Shown here: positions 24,102 to 35,738 of the stretch, in pieces | Layout of the letters: each line of letters starts with the position of its first letter | How positions within the stretch are numbered: position 1 is the first letter of the stretch | Source of the DNA: Thinopyrum elongatum | Taxonomy: Eukaryota; Streptophyta; Magnoliopsida; Poales; Poaceae | Length of the DNA: 64,000 nt | Assembly (NCBI GenBank): GCA_011799875.1 | Contig: CM022303.1 | Location: 192,249,700 to 192,313,699, forward strand | Reading direction: 5' to 3' | Program-made: the position numbers and the translations under genes | The notes under the pieces: model-generated | Databases searched by the model: none | The model's input: the letters and a program-made list of their open reading frames with translations, nothing else | Told to the model about the DNA's origin: nothing

Positions 24102-24119
24102 TCCCCGACAACGGCGCCA
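24102..24119 (-). other. Primer binding site of the gypsy element (tRNA-Asp type)
   Basis: Minus strand reads TGGCGCCGTTGTCGGGGA, the tRNA-Asp-type PBS common in plant gypsy elements. It sits 10 bases after the LTR end. Confidence 0.85.
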
Positions 24120-24129
24120 GAAATTCCTT

Positions 24130-25740
24130 TGACGTGGCTAGAGACTGCGTCGGTATTTCCCCAAAGAGGAAGGGATGATGCAGCACAGCTACGGTAAGTA
24201 TTTCCCTCAGTTGTGAAACCAAGGTATCAATCCAGTAGGAGAACCAAGCAACACTATGTAAACAGTACCTGCACACAAAGAACCAATACTTGCAACCCGA
24301 CGCGTAAGAGGGGTTGCCAATCCCTCCTCGGTAAAAAAGATAGATAAATTTGTATGAGATTGGATAAATGGATCTTGATAAAATGCGAAATAAAATAAGT
24401 AAAGAAAAAGTTCAGCAAGGTATTTTTGGTTTTTTGGAAATATAGATCTGAAAACAAATATGGCAAAAGATAGATCAGAAAGCAAATATGATAAAAGATA
24501 GACCCGGGGGCCATAGATTTCACTAGTGGCTTCTCTCGAGAAAATAGCACACGATGGATAAACAAATTACTGTTGGGCAATTGATAGAAGATCAAATAAT
24601 CATGACGATATCCAAGGCAATGATCATGAATATAGGCATCACATCCAAGATTAGTAGACCGAAACGATTCTGCATCTACTACTATTACTCCACACATCGA
24701 CCACTATCCAGCATGCATCTAGTGTATTAAGTTCATGGAGAAACGAAGTAATGCAATAAGAATGATGACATGATGTAGACAAGATATATTCATGTAGGAA
24801 TAGACCCCATCTTTTTTATCCTTAATAGCAATGATACATGTGTGCCTCGATACCCCTTCTATCACTGGGTGAGGACACCGCAAGATCGAACCCGTCATAA
24901 AGCACCTCTTACTATTGCAAGAAAAATCAATCTAGTTGGCCTAACTAAACCCAAGATTCGGAGAAGAAATACGAGGCTATAAATAATCATGCATATATGA
25001 GATCAAAGAAGACTCAAATAATATTCATGGATAAAAATCTGATAATAAACTCGAACTTCATCGGATCCCAACAAACACACCGCAAAAAGGCATTACATCA
25101 AATAGATCTCGAAGAGACCATTGTATTGAGAATCAAAAAGAGAGAAGAAGCCATCTAGCTACTGCCTACGGACCCGTAGGTCTATGGTGAACTACTCACG
25201 CATCATCGGAGGAGCACCAATGAGGATGATGAACCCCTCCATGATCGTGTTCCCCTTCGGCAAGGTGCCGGAATAGGGCTCTAGATTGGATCTCATGGTT
25301 CTGGAACTTGCGGCGGCTGGAATTGTGTTTCGTCGACTCCCCTAGGGTTTCTGGAATATTTGGGTATTTATAGAGCTGAGAGGTGGTGGAGGAGACCCCC
25401 GTGGGCCCCACAACCCATCAGGGCGCGCCAGGGCCCTCTGGCGTGCCCTGGTGTCTTGTGGGCCCCACGGGCCTCCCCCCAAGTGCTTCCTTGGCTCCCA
25501 AGTTATCTTCTGGTCCAAAAAAAATCTCCAAAAAGTTTCGCTGCGTTTGAACTCCGTTTGATAGGGATATTCTGTGAAGTAAAAAACAAGCAAAAAACAA
25601 CAACTGGCACTGGGCACTAGGTCAATAGGTTAGTCCCAAAAAATGATATAAAGTTGTTATAAAATGAATATAAAACATCCAAGATTGATAATATAACAGC
25701 ATGAAACTGCAAAAATTATAGATACATTGGAGACGTATCA
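24130..25740 (-). repeat. 5' LTR of the gypsy element (1611 bp)
   Basis: On the minus strand it begins TGATACGTCTCCAATG and ends CCACGTCA. A TATA box (CTCTATAAATACCC on the minus strand, about 25378-25365) fits the U3/R border. The 5 bases beyond its start (25741-25745, ATATC) are the expected target duplication; the partner is outside the window. Confidence 0.85.
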
Positions 25741-26082
25741 ATATCGCACACACCTTGATCTGGTTGACCGTTTCTGTTGCGTTCCCTAATCGCAAACAGT
25801 TCATCTGAGTGAACTGTATGCCGTATATCGCACACACCTTGATATGGCTGCCCGTTCTATTCTTCTGGATCATCGCAAATAGTTCGTATGGATTAACCAT
25901 ATGCCATGCATCGCACATGCAACCACAATCTGAATCATGTTTGATGTCTTTGCCATCGCAAACGTTTTGTATCATATTTGATGGGTTTTTTTTACATCAC
26001 CGTTTGCGATTAATGCATCGCACATAGTTTTGTCGAAGGGTCTCTGATTGTAGTGTCGCATTTGGACCATCCTGCAGTAGTG
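25741..26082 (-). mobile_element. Terminal fragment of a CACTA element
   Basis: The fragment ends at 26082 with the reverse complement of CACTACTGCAGGATGG, a CACTA terminus. The preceding 300 bases hold repeated subterminal words (CATCGCA, ATCGCACAC, TTTGCGAT). It is truncated on the left by the gypsy LTR, which inserted into it. Confidence 0.65.
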
Positions 26083-26316
26083 CAAGTAGAGAGATTGTGC
26101 TTTCGGTCTTTGGTTCGAGGGACTGTTCGTGGGCGGTTCGCAAGATCTTTCATCGACGGTTCGAGTGACTCCAAGTACGATCTACACCGACATGTTCTTC
26201 TTTCGCCGCAACTCAGTGACGGTAACGATCATGATCCCAACCCGTTATGCATCTTCATATTGATCTTGGGTGTGCGTAGGTGAGATTTTTTTTATTTTCT
26301 ACTATGTTTCCCAACA
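26083..26316 (+). repeat. 3' end of an Angela/BARE/WIS-type copia LTR
   Basis: The last 230 bases of the LTR: GATCTTGGGTGTGCGTAGG followed by a T-rich run and TTTCCCAACA at the end, which match my recollection of this family. No PBS follows, so this is the end of a 3' or solo LTR, truncated on its left by the CACTA fragment. Confidence 0.7.
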
Positions 26317-27790
26317 ATGACGAGGTCGGAAGTACTAGAACGGAGTCTACACACACAGGTTACCTAGGTTCGGGCTTCCAGAGAGTAATTCCCAACATCT
26401 GGCTTCTCTTTGTTATTTATGGTGGGGGATATCTGGTGCAGAGGATTACAATGGTGAAGTAGATGGCTACCGAGAGTTTGTTCTGAGATTGGATCCTCTC
26501 TTGTATCACGAGTCCTTACTTTATATAGACAGGAAGGTCTAGAGTTTACAGGGGTACCTAATGCGATCTGGTCTACCGCCGCCCTTGTCTTGGAGAACAG
26601 GTTTAGGTTAGGTCAGTTCCTCCCTCCTGTTGGGCTTCCAGTTGCCGAACCCATGCTTGTACTCCAGGCGGGCTTGGTTAGCCACCCCCGGTCATGGCCC
26701 CATCAACGGCCATTGGCCCCGACATGTGCAGACGTGAGGTCGTGGGCATTGTTGTTACTACCGCCGGTGGTACGCTTGTGGTTGGCTCTGTCATCATGAC
26801 TTGATGAAGGAAGATCACTGGTGGCGCTTCTGATTGAGATATCTCCTAGTCGGAGGTGTCGTCGACCTCTGATCTTGGGGATTCCAAATCTCCCCAGAGA
26901 TCGGAATAAGTGACTTCGTTGACGGGTTGGAGGCCGGCATTTTCGTCCTCATTTGTGAGGCAGAGTGACCCCTCATTGCTGCTTTCGCTGTCCGAGGCTG
27001 AGACGATGTCGACCGGATTGGTGTTGTCGCTCGTGGTGAGGTCGATGATGAGGTAGTCTTCTGGCGTGTGGGTGAGGCAGCAGCTGCCGCATACCTTCGC
27101 GTTAAGTTGAATGGTTGGTGCGGCCTCCACTGGATACGCATGGCCAGGGTGGTTCGCGGACCTCGCCGACCCTGGCATCGGCGCAAACCCTCCAGATCAG
27201 GGGCCACCGCCACCGGGTCCCACTGAAGATCCTTGAGTGCTAGGGTGGGCCGGTAGGTTGATGTTGACCCGACCCATCTCGTCGACGATGAAGGTGAGGG
27301 AGCCAAAGACTAAGCTTGTTCCCGGCGAGAGGTCGCCAGAGGACGGAACAGATCCGATCCAAGATTGGTCTCTAGCCAACGCTACCCGTGCCTAGCACGC
27401 CAACTGACGGTGCAAAATACCGTCAAATCCCTCAGTAGGGGTCCAAGCACAGCTGGAAGTCTTAGATCGGAGGTCGCACAAAAGGTTTATTCAGGTTCGG
27501 GCTTCCGGAGAGTAATACCCTACGTCCTGCTTATTTTCGTTATTCATGGTGGATGGATACCTCGTGCGAGGGGTTACAATGGTGTATGAGATTGCTACCA
27601 AGAGTTTGTCTATATGAGAATAGATGATCTAGAGGGCCCCCTACCTTCCTTTATATAGGCGGGGAGGTCTATGGTTTACATGGCGGTAGATGCTATCTGG
27701 TACGCGGCTGCCCTATGTCTTGGAAGGCATGAAGATCTCTGACGCGATGACTATTTGTCGCTTTAAGCGACGCGAGAGGTAACTTACGTT
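26317..27790 (-). mobile_element. Internally deleted gypsy-type element with two diverged LTR copies
   Basis: Two direct copies of an LTR-like stretch are visible, at about 26340-26600 and 27480-27760. Shared words include CAGGTTCGGGCTTCC, GAGAGTAAT, GGTTACAATGG and TTGTCTTGGA-like ends. Between them is a minus-strand gag-like fragment and no protease, RT or integrase. The boundaries are uncertain. Confidence 0.55.
26846..27379 (-). pseudogene. gag-like fragment of the deleted gypsy element
   Basis: Minus-strand frame from 27379 with SWIGSVPSSGDLSPG and a Glu/Asp/Ser-rich continuation to 26846. One TGA at 27197-27199 interrupts it (looks like CGA to TGA). The N-terminal pattern matches gag-pol N-termini seen in Triticeae gypsy elements (from memory). 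No catalytic domain remains. Confidence 0.5.
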
Positions 27791-28881
27791 GAAGGTTTTC
27801 CTCCACCTGCGTCGTATTGAGCCGGCCCACTCACCCGCGCGTACAGATTAAAAATTCGAGAGATGAAATGGGAGAACCACGATTTGATCCCTGGTCTACA
27901 GGCAGTTTGATAGGTGCTGCTAGCCACTCTGCCCAGGCCCCACACATGGTAAGTTTGTACGGCGCGTTCTACTTGAGGCTTTTACGAGTTGCTTTTTTTC
28001 AATTTTTCCTTTTGTTTCTTTTATTTTTTATTCTTTCTTGCATTTTGTTTCTTCGTCTTTGGTTTTTTGCCTTTTGTTTCTTTTCCATTTTTCTTTGGTT
28101 TTCGGTTTTCTTCTCCATTATTTGTTATTTTTTTGTTTTTTCTTATGTTTGTTTTCGTTTTTACTCTACATTTACGTACGTGTCAAAATCATTTTTTAGT
28201 AAGTGATCAATATTTTTTGTGTACACGTTCAACATTGTCCAAACGATTATTCAACATTTTAGTACTTATTCAACATTTTTCAAATACTCATTCAACATTT
28301 TTTAAATACTTGTTTAATATTTTAAAATACTTGTTCAACATTTTAAATACTTACTCAACATTTTCTAATACTTGTTCAACATTTTTTTAATACTCGTTCA
28401 ACAATTTTTAGTACTTATTCAACATTCGTCAAATACTTTTTCAACATTTAAAAAAATTCAAAAACTTTTTCAACATTTTTTAAATACTTATTTAACCATT
28501 TTTAATGCTTATTCAACATTTTTCAAATACTTTTCAACATTTTTCAAATGTTTTTAAGAGGGTTTTTGAATATATATGTAGAATATTTTAAAGTATAAAG
28601 AAAAGTACAAAAATAAGGGAAAAAGTAAGAACAGAAAAAATGAAAGAAAAAAGGGCCGCAGCCTTCTGCGCGGCTGGGCCGGCCCATCTAGGCTCGCCCC
28701 AACGCGAGGCTTTGCCCCTGTGCTCGCTTAAAGCGAGACATAGCGGCGCCCAATCTCTGGCGCTCCCTGGGACTTCTCCTTTGTTCTGGGCCTAGCGGGC
28801 CCCTTGTAGACACCGATGCCTGACTCCTTGAGGGAGCCATCCCGGTGCAGGGCACCGTCACTGTACATGGTTGAAATATTA
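27791..28881 (+). repeat. Composite repeat R1: TTCAACATTTTT minisatellite, purine-rich tract, GGGCCGGCCCA core
   Basis: Non-coding. From 28210 to 28560 about 15 degenerate copies of a 20-24-bp unit (TTCAACATTTTTnAATACT). Then an A/G-rich tract (28570-28655), then GGGCCGGCCCA (28676-28686) and a GC-rich end. The same three-part order and orientation recur four more times in this window. T-rich frames upstream (27990-28200) are not convincing genes. Confidence 0.65.
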
Positions 28882-29161
28882 GAGCATCTCCAATAGACGG
28901 TCCATATGTAAAAATAACCAACTTTTGGAGCTTCGAGAGCAAAAAATGCTGCTCCAACAGATGGTCCATATGTAAAAAAAATACAACACCGCCTCCCAGA
29001 GATGTAAAATACAACACTTCGTGATGCAAATTTGCATCATGAGATACATCTGATGTAAAACCGCGGCCGCCCGTGAAACCACTAACCGCCCGTTCATTTC
29101 ATTTCCTGGACCGCCTGCCCGCGACCCGCCCGTACACCACCCCCCACCGTTCGCCGCCGCC

Positions 29162-31954
29162 ATGGCCGAAGCCGACGACCCCGCCGCCTTCTCCGCCGCC
29201 GCCGCAGCCGGTGGGCTGACCCACGTCGCTGCCGGCGCGGCGAACTCGCCCTCCATGACCGCATCCATGCCGGCGCCCGCCGCCCGCCGGCCCGGATTCG
29301 CGCCGCCCCGGGGATAACCCACAAGTGTAGAGGATCGTTTATAGCCTTTTTCGATAAGTAAGAGTGTCGAACCCAACGAGGAGCTAAAGGTAAAATAAAT
29401 ATTCCCTCAAATTCTATCGACCACCGATACAACTCTACGCACACTTAACGTTTGCTATATCTAGAACAGAATAAAACTAGAAGTACTTTGCGAGAATAAA
29501 ACTAAGAATAAATTACAAGACAATGAACTTGGTAGTGTAGTAGTAACCTTTTTGTAACACAAGAGAAATATTTGTCCCTAGGCAATCGATAACTAGGCCG
29601 GTAATCATTATTGCAATTTTATATGAGGGAGAGGCATGCGCTAACACACTTTCCGTACATGGATCAAATGCACTTATGATTGGAACTCTAGCAAGCATCC
29701 ACAACTACTAAAGATTATTAAGGTAAAACCCAACCATAGCCTTAAGTATCAAGTCCCCTTTACTCCCATACGCAACAACCCCCTTAATCGGGTCTGTGTA
29801 TTCCGTCACTCACGCCACCCACTATAAGAGAATCATGAACATATTGCAACACCCTACAGCGGGGATCCCTCATGTTTGCGCAACACGGAGGGCACCGTAG
29901 GACAGCACCATAATAAAATATACAACTCATACCAACCACGATCACGATTAGCCCATAGGACAAATCAGATCTACTCAAACATCATAGGATAACCACATAT
30001 CATTGGATAATAATATATAGTGTGTTGAGCACCATGTTTAAGTAGAGAATTACAGCGGGAATAGAGAGGTTACACCACTTCACAGAGGGGGAGAAAGTTG
30101 GTATTGACGGTAGCAAGATTGTTCATATAGATTGTCGTCACGATCCTTGCCCTGGTGGCACTCCGGCGCCACCGGGAGAGAGGGGGGAGTGCCCCCTCCT
30201 TCTTCTTATTCCTTGGCCTCCCCCCTAGATGGGAGGAGAGTTCCCCCTCTGGTCCATGGCCTCCATGGCGGCGGAGGGGCGAGAGCCCCTCCGAGATTGG
30301 ATATGTCTCTCTGTTCTCTTCTGTTTCGCGTTACTGTTTTCTGGCCCTTCACCGTTTCTTAAATTCCCGGAGATCCATAACTCCGATTGCGCTGAAATTT
30401 TTACACGGTTTTTTTCCATAAATTATATTTCTTGCGCCCGAAGAAGAGCCCCAACCGACTTAAGGGGAGCCCACAAGACACCTGGGCGCGCCAAGGGTGT
30501 CGGGCGCGCCCTGATGGGTGGTGGAGGCCGTGGGCCTCCGTTTGCGTTGATTCCAACTCCAAAAAATCACATATATTCCAAAATAAATTTTTGTAAATTT
30601 TTATCGCGTTTGGACATCGTTTGATATGGATATTCTATGAAACAAAAAACATGCAACAAACAGGAACTGACACTGGGCACTAGATCAATATGTTAGTCCA
30701 ATAAATCATATAAATTGTTGCCAAAAGTATGTGAAAGTTATATAATATTGGCATGAAACAATAAAAAATTATAGATACGATGGAGACGTATCACCCGGCC
30801 GGCCGTCACCGCGCCGGTGGTTCCTACGAAGGCGACGAAGGCACGAGGCGGAGGCAAACAGCCGGTGAATCGCGGCCGCAACCCGGCTGAAAGTGCGGCT
30901 CGGCGGGCCAAAATCTCGAAGGCGTCCGAAGTGGCTCGGGCTAACGATTCGCAGCCACGGCCGGCAGCGTCCTCCAGCAGCCAAGGAGCCATTCCTCGAC
31001 CTCCACCGCCGCCACCGCCGGCCGTGGAGGAAGATGTGGCCACGCCGACGGCCACCGCCTCCAACATGTTTGATGATATGTCGCAAAGGTAAAAAAAAAT
31101 CTTTTGTGCTCTCGTTTGTTGTTTCAAATTGATGTTGAATGTTTGTACGTCCAATTGTAGTCTTGATGATGAAGCTTTCATGCACGCGACAAATGTGGCA
31201 AATGATGATTATGTGTCGCACAAGTATGTGTCACAAGAATATGAAACCCAATATGGTGATGATAATCTTGACATGGACTATGAGGGCTTTGTTGCAAAGG
31301 AAAGAAGTGGAAATTATACCGACGCGGAGGATGTGTTGATATGCACCGCATGGAAGAAAGTCTCTCAAGATGCATCCGTCGGAAGCGACCAAACGGTAAA
31401 CACCTATTGGCAACGCATCAAGGATTGCTTCGATGAGCGCAACACAAGTGGTCACTTCCGTTCGAGCGACTCTCTTCTCCAACGTTGGTCCACCATCAAC
31501 GTCGACTGCCAAAAGTGGGCCGGTTGCTTGTCAAATGTTGCTCGCATGAACCCAAGTGGTTGCAGTGATAGTGACTTGGTAAATATTTCCTCTTCGTGCG
31601 TGCTTTCTCAAATATTGGATTGTTCCACATTTTGATGATGACATGTTGGTTGTTTTATTGTAGAAAATGATTGCGCAAGGATTGTTTGGAGAGAGGAACA
31701 TGAAAGGTGAGAAGAAGAAGAAGAAGAAAGGAAAAGCTTTCACTTTTCATCATTGCTACAAAGAGCTCAAGGATTTCATCATTGGAGGTGGCTTTGTCGG
31801 CAACATGACCGGCATGGGAGGCAATGAAGGTGCTTCCGGTGGTGCTCCCATCAACGAGACTTCACCGCTTCACAACGTCGACAAAGAAGCCGGTGATGAT
31901 GATGATCATACCACGGTTCACAACGCCTGTGGTGTTGATGACCCGCATGAATGA
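29162..31954 (+). pseudogene. PIF/Harbinger Myb-like DNA-binding protein gene, split by a solo LTR
   Basis: This is the accessory protein that binds element ends and works with the Harbinger transposase in the nucleus. Three exons: 29162-29311 plus 30799-31088 (interrupted by the LTR), 31161-31578 and 31664-31954, joined by GT-AG introns. Spliced it would encode 382 residues without a stop. An Ala/Pro-rich N-terminus precedes an acidic stretch. The trihelix/Myb-like domain (YTDAEDVLICTAWKK, NTYWQRIKDCF, RSSDSLLQRW) comes next, then a Lys-rich NAM-associated-like end (KGKAFTFHHCYKELKD). The start is the ATG in good context (GCCGCCATGG). The only visible defect is the LTR insertion. Confidence 0.85.
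29312..30793 (-). mobile_element. Solo LTR (1482 bp, TGATACGTCTCC family) inside the Harbinger exon
   Basis: On the minus strand it starts TGATACGTCTCCATCG and ends CTTGTGGGTTATC, with the last base changed from the expected A. It is flanked by a perfect 5-bp duplication, CCCGG (29307-29311 and 30794-30798). No internal retroelement sequence is present, so it arose by LTR-LTR recombination. It starts like the LTR at 24130-25740 but is too diverged to be the same element. Confidence 0.93.
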
Positions 31955-32330
31955 TATTCATGTGCATTTTAATTTGTAGGGCCAAAAACTTTGATTGGCA
32001 CGATGCACTTTTGGTAGAGGGATTTGAAACTATGATGATGATGATGATGCACTTTTGTTAGGGATTTGAAACTATGATGATGATGCACTTTAATTTGAAT
32101 TTTTAAGTGATATTTCAATGCAAAACCGTGGCTGAACAGCAGCCGCGCGGCCGGTTTTACGTCTTTGTTTTGGACCGTCCGTTGGAGTTGCTCTTTTACA
32201 TCTCCGTTTTGGACCATCTGTTGGAGTTGAACCTTTTTTGGAGATGTAAAACGAACTTTTTGGTGCTCCAAATTTTTACGTCACCGGTTTTGAGCACCAA
32301 AATATACATCATCTATTGGAGATGCTCTTA

Positions 32331-32723
32331 GGGACTTATACTAGATTAGCATATAATGACAAGGCTGTTTGCATAGTTTGGATAAGCTAGAGGAATGAAC
32401 CAAAATTACAAGGACTTTTCAGCAGATAACAGGAAGTGGAAAAATAACGGAGGGATAAGGTTCCCTACCGCTTCCTGTATGTATGCGGAACTGTGGATAA
32501 ATCGATTGATTCGTTCGGCTGCTCCCTTCTATGCAGAGTACACCGCGTCACACTGACGGGCGTCGCCTTCGGCCGGTGAGCGCCGCGCCGGAGCGCCTAA
32601 TTCATTGCTCGTGGTCCGTGCGCGTCGGTAGACGTCGCGCCGGTCATTGGCTTCCTCGTCCGCGCTGGGCTAGAGGGTGCCGCCGCTCCGTAGATGCGTG
32701 ACATGGCCGGGGCAAGCACCCTG
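32331..32723. other. Spacer between the two Harbinger elements
   Basis: Non-repetitive in appearance, with no supported ORF. The right half is GC-rich with CGCCG words, possibly a remnant of a promoter or exon. Confidence 0.4.
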
Positions 32724-32726
32724 TTA

Positions 32727-34822
32727 GAGCATCTCCAGCCATTCGGCCCCCCAGGGGCTTGAAATAGCGTCGTCTAGGGGCGCGCCGGCGGAAAAATCGG
32801 CATAGGGGCGGTCGGGTTCTCAGCCCCCCCTCCCAGGTCGCCCCCAGGCGCCGATTTCGGCCCACTTTCAGCGCAAATTGGCCCACTATCGGCGCAAATT
32901 GGCCAATTTTGGCCCATATTCTGCGTGCTTCGGCATAAATTCAACAGAAGCTATTTTTATCACATAGTTCATCACATAAAATCAATACAGATCAAATAGT
33001 TCAACAAACCAATACAAATCATATAGTTCAACAAATAAAAACTCATATTTCAGCACACGTCGAGCTAGGCGTTGCCCTTGAGCCTCCATAGGTGCTCCAC
33101 CAGATCCTGCTGCAGTTGTTGATGCACCTGTGGGTCTCGGATCTCCTGACGCATATTGAGGAAGGCAGTCCAGGTTGCTGGTAGCTGGTGATCAACTTGG
33201 GCAAGAGGACCCTGCCTGTAATATGGTTCAGTGTCAAACACTGGCTCTTCCTGCTCGCTCTTAATGAACATGTTGTGCAAGATGACACAGCAAGTCATGA
33301 CCTCCCACATTTGATCTTTCGACCAGGTCTGAGCGGGGTATCGGACAACAGCAAATCGAGATTGGAGCACACCAAATGCTAGCTCGACATCCTTCCTGCA
33401 AGCCTCCTGACACTTGGCAAAGTGAGAGTTTTTGCCTCCTGGCACGGGGTTTGAGATACTCTTCACAAATGTGGACCATCTCGGATAGATGCCATCTGCT
33501 AGGTAGTATCCCTTGTTGTAGTGCTGCCCATTGACCTCGAAGTTCACCGGAGGAGAATGACCTTCAACAAGCTTGGCAAAGACAGGGGAGCACTGCAGTA
33601 CGTTGATGTCATTGTGAGTTCCTGGCATACCAAAGAAGGAGTGCCAAATCCAAAGGTCATGTGTGGCCACTGCCTCAAGTACCACACTGCAACCGCCTTT
33701 GGCGCCTTTGTACATACCCTACCAAGCAAATGCACAGTTTTTCCATTTCCAATGCATGTAGTCGATGCTTCCAAGCATCCCAGGAAATCCTCTTGCTGCA
33801 TTCTGTGCTAGGATCCGAGCAGTGTCTTCAGCATTGGGTGATCGCAAGTATTGCGGTTCAAACACTGCCACCACTGCCCTACAGAACTTGTACAAACACT
33901 CAATGGTCTTGGACTCGGCCATGTGTCCATAGTCTTCCAGTGAATCACCGGGAGCTCTGTATGCAAGCATCCTCATAGTTGTCGTGCACTTCTGGAGTGA
34001 GGTGAATCCAAGTGTGCCGGTGCAATCCTTCTTACACTTGAAGTAGCTGTCGAACTCATGGATGGAATTCACAATCCTGAGGAAGAGCTTTCGGCTCATC
34101 CGATAACGGTGCCGAAATACTTTGTCGCCGTGCAGTGGAGCGTCGGCGAAGTAGTCGGAGTAGAGCAAGCAATAGCCTTCCAGTCGATGCCTCTGCTTTG
34201 CCTTTAGCCGGCCCGGCGCCGAGCCACCTCGCCGCGGCTTTCATTGCTCGTGAGCAGGCTGGCCAGAGCGGCGAGAACCATGAGATGCTCTTCGTCCTGG
34301 GCGTCGGCATAGGCTTCCTCCTCCAGCAGCGCCGCGAGCGCCTCCTCGTCGTCTGAGTCCATCGCCGAGTTGACAAATCGCCGAACACCTGGCGGGCGTG
34401 GTAGGCGTGCAACCGCCGGTATTCCAGCCCTGCGTGGCTGGAGCGCCGGAAAGCTCGCCCGGGAACGGGGTGGAGGATGCCCCGGCGGAATCCTCTCTTT
34501 TCTAGCGGGGGAATGGCCTATCTAGCGGCGGTGGGTGGGTAGGTGGCACCGGGATCGGCACGGCGGCGGAAGGGCGTGCGCGTGGGGGGAGGGGGGAATC
34601 TGGACGTGCAAGATGCGTTTTCGCCTGACAGTGGTGGTCCAGGCGTAGTTTTTCCTTTCGCCGGTGCCCCCAAGCACCCCCCAAATGCGCTGGGTTCGGC
34701 CTGGGATTGCCGGGCCAAAAAATGGGCCGAGCCGGCAGATTTCGGCATCCTAGGGGCACGACTGGAGTTTTTTCGACGCCGGCTCGAAAAAACTCACCCT
34801 GGGAGCGTGAGTGGAGATGCTC
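32727..34822 (-). mobile_element. PIF/Harbinger element B carrying the DDE transposase
   Basis: Ends GAGCATCTCCA at 32727 and its reverse complement ending at 34822, with TTA on both sides (32724-32726 and 34823-34825). The 11-bp tips are identical to those of element A; inner sequence differs. The length is 2096 bp. It encodes the transposase only, without the Myb-like gene. Confidence 0.88.
33065..34362 (-). pseudogene. PIF/Harbinger DDE transposase (DDE_Tnp_4 type), one stop and one frameshift
   Basis: Start ATG at 34362 (MDSDDEEALAALLEEE). The acidic N-terminus is joined to the main body by a +1/-1 frameshift near 34205. The body runs from 34168 with a helix-rich region ([20 protein letters not shown]). 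The DDE domain has its first Asp in [13 protein letters not shown], its second in GMPGTHNDINVL and its Glu in KDVELAFGVLQSRF. One TAG at 33719-33721 (looks like CAG to TAG) sits between the first two acidic residues. It ends at HLWRLKGNA (33065). About 430 codons is a normal family length. All three catalytic residues are kept, so inactivation is recent or slight. Confidence 0.9.
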
Positions 34823-34825
34823 TTA

Positions 34826-35304
34826 ATTGCGCCGATGGCTGCGGGTGAGATGGGATGATGGGCTTCAGTACAGAAATTGAATCCGGGGACGTCGACGTCC
34901 CTACGGGTTAGGCTTCTTGGGCGCTTCGTGTTCTCCATGGTCCAGGTTCAGTCTCGAGGGCAGGCATCTCTGTTCTTCGTAGTAGTACACGATTGATTGT
35001 TTCTTTGTGTGAATCTGTGAGTGCATGTACATGAGAAAAACAAAGGAAACTGATTTAAAACAGTCCGATGTAAACAGAAACAGCCATGCTCGTAGCCTCC
35101 TCCTACCATCGGCACGCGTCTCGTGGGGGCCACACACTGCTCTGCATCTCTCCTTATCCACCGCGGCGAAGCAGGGCCATACATTACCTGTCCATGCGGT
35201 TGACACCTTCATCCCCTACCTCCGTCTACATCTCATCCACGGACACGGATTTCCCCTCGTCCCCGACAGCTACCTCCCCGCCGTCCCAGCCAAAATCAGC
35301 TCAC
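34826..35304. other. Spacer between Harbinger B and MULE-2
   Basis: No supported gene. From 35090 it is C-rich with several short frames, none recognisable. This is the host-side flank of MULE-2; the duplicated CCTCCCGG ends it at 35305-35312. Confidence 0.4.
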
Positions 35305-35312
35305 CCTCCCGG

Positions 35313-35576
35313 GGGCAAAATTTCGTGTTTTGACCCTTTTTGCTAACAAATTCAGGATCTGACCCCTGTTTGAAAATATTTCGGGATCTGACCCTTTTGC
35401 CTACCGCCAGGTGTGTTGGTGGTAGGTTTGCACGTCCTACCGCCATTAGCTCTGGCGGTAGGCCCTTTGACGACGACTGACGGCCATCGGCGCGTGCTGA
35501 CGTGGAAAAGGGCCTACCACCATGGGCTCTGGCGCTAGGGTCCTGGGTGGTGGATAAGGTGGGGAGGGGCTGGATA
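35313..35576 (+). repeat. MULE-2 left TIR
   Basis: Begins GGGCAAAATTTCGTGTTTTG. It contains several CCTACCGCCA/TGGCGGTAGG words in alternating orientation and ends in GGTGGGGAGGGGCTGG. It is shorter than the right TIR, mainly because it lacks one palindromic repeat unit. Confidence 0.92.
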
Positions 35577-35738
35577 TTTCCTCCCCCTCTCCTCAACCAC
35601 TCATTCAGGCCACACACTACTCACCTCTCCACCAAGCTCAAGTCTCCCCCCTCTCTCTTTGAAGCACAAGAGCCTCCCAAATCTCTCTGATTTCTTTGAG
35701 ATTTCTCCGGTGGATTCTTACCATTTTCATCACCCAAG
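35577..35738 (+). promoter_or_regulatory. Promoter/leader exon of the left MULE-2 transcript
   Basis: CT-rich stretch ending CATCACCCAAG at 35738, followed by GTAGCTC, a good 5' splice site. The same exon end (CATCACCCAAG/GTACCT) occurs on the minus strand at 42073, at the start of the mudrA unit. So both ends of the element seem to supply a matching untranslated leader. Confidence 0.6.

Larger units (their letters stand above)
13880..25740 (-). mobile_element. Ty3/gypsy retrotransposon with TGATACGTCTCC-type LTR, split by two insertions
   Basis: Read on the minus strand the parts come in the order LTR (25740-24130), PBS (24119-24102), gag N-terminus (23923-23414), MULE-1 insertion, gag C-terminus and protease (15336-13987). 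The copia element then cuts it at 13880; the rest lies beyond the left edge. The LTR start and tRNA-Asp-type PBS are typical of Sabrina/WHAM-like or Athila-related elements of Triticeae (name from memory). It is the oldest of the three nested layers, because both other elements sit inside it. Confidence 0.85.
28882..32327 (+). mobile_element. PIF/Harbinger element A carrying a Myb-like ORF
   Basis: Ends GAGCATCTCCAATAG (28882) and its reverse complement (ending 32327) are flanked by TTA on both sides (28879-28881 and 32328-32330), the 3-bp duplication of this superfamily. It carries the Myb/trihelix-like gene but no DDE transposase. A 1482-bp solo LTR is nested in its first exon. Without that insertion it would be about 1.96 kb. 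Confidence 0.9.

Noticed and set aside
27817..28557. Phe-rich ORFs in the T-rich region
   Set aside because: They are translations of T-rich DNA and of the minisatellite, not genes.
30132..31132. ORFs inside the solo LTR and overlapping the Harbinger exon in other frames
   Set aside because: LTR frames have no domains, and the exon's real frame is fixed by its splice sites and Myb-like domain.
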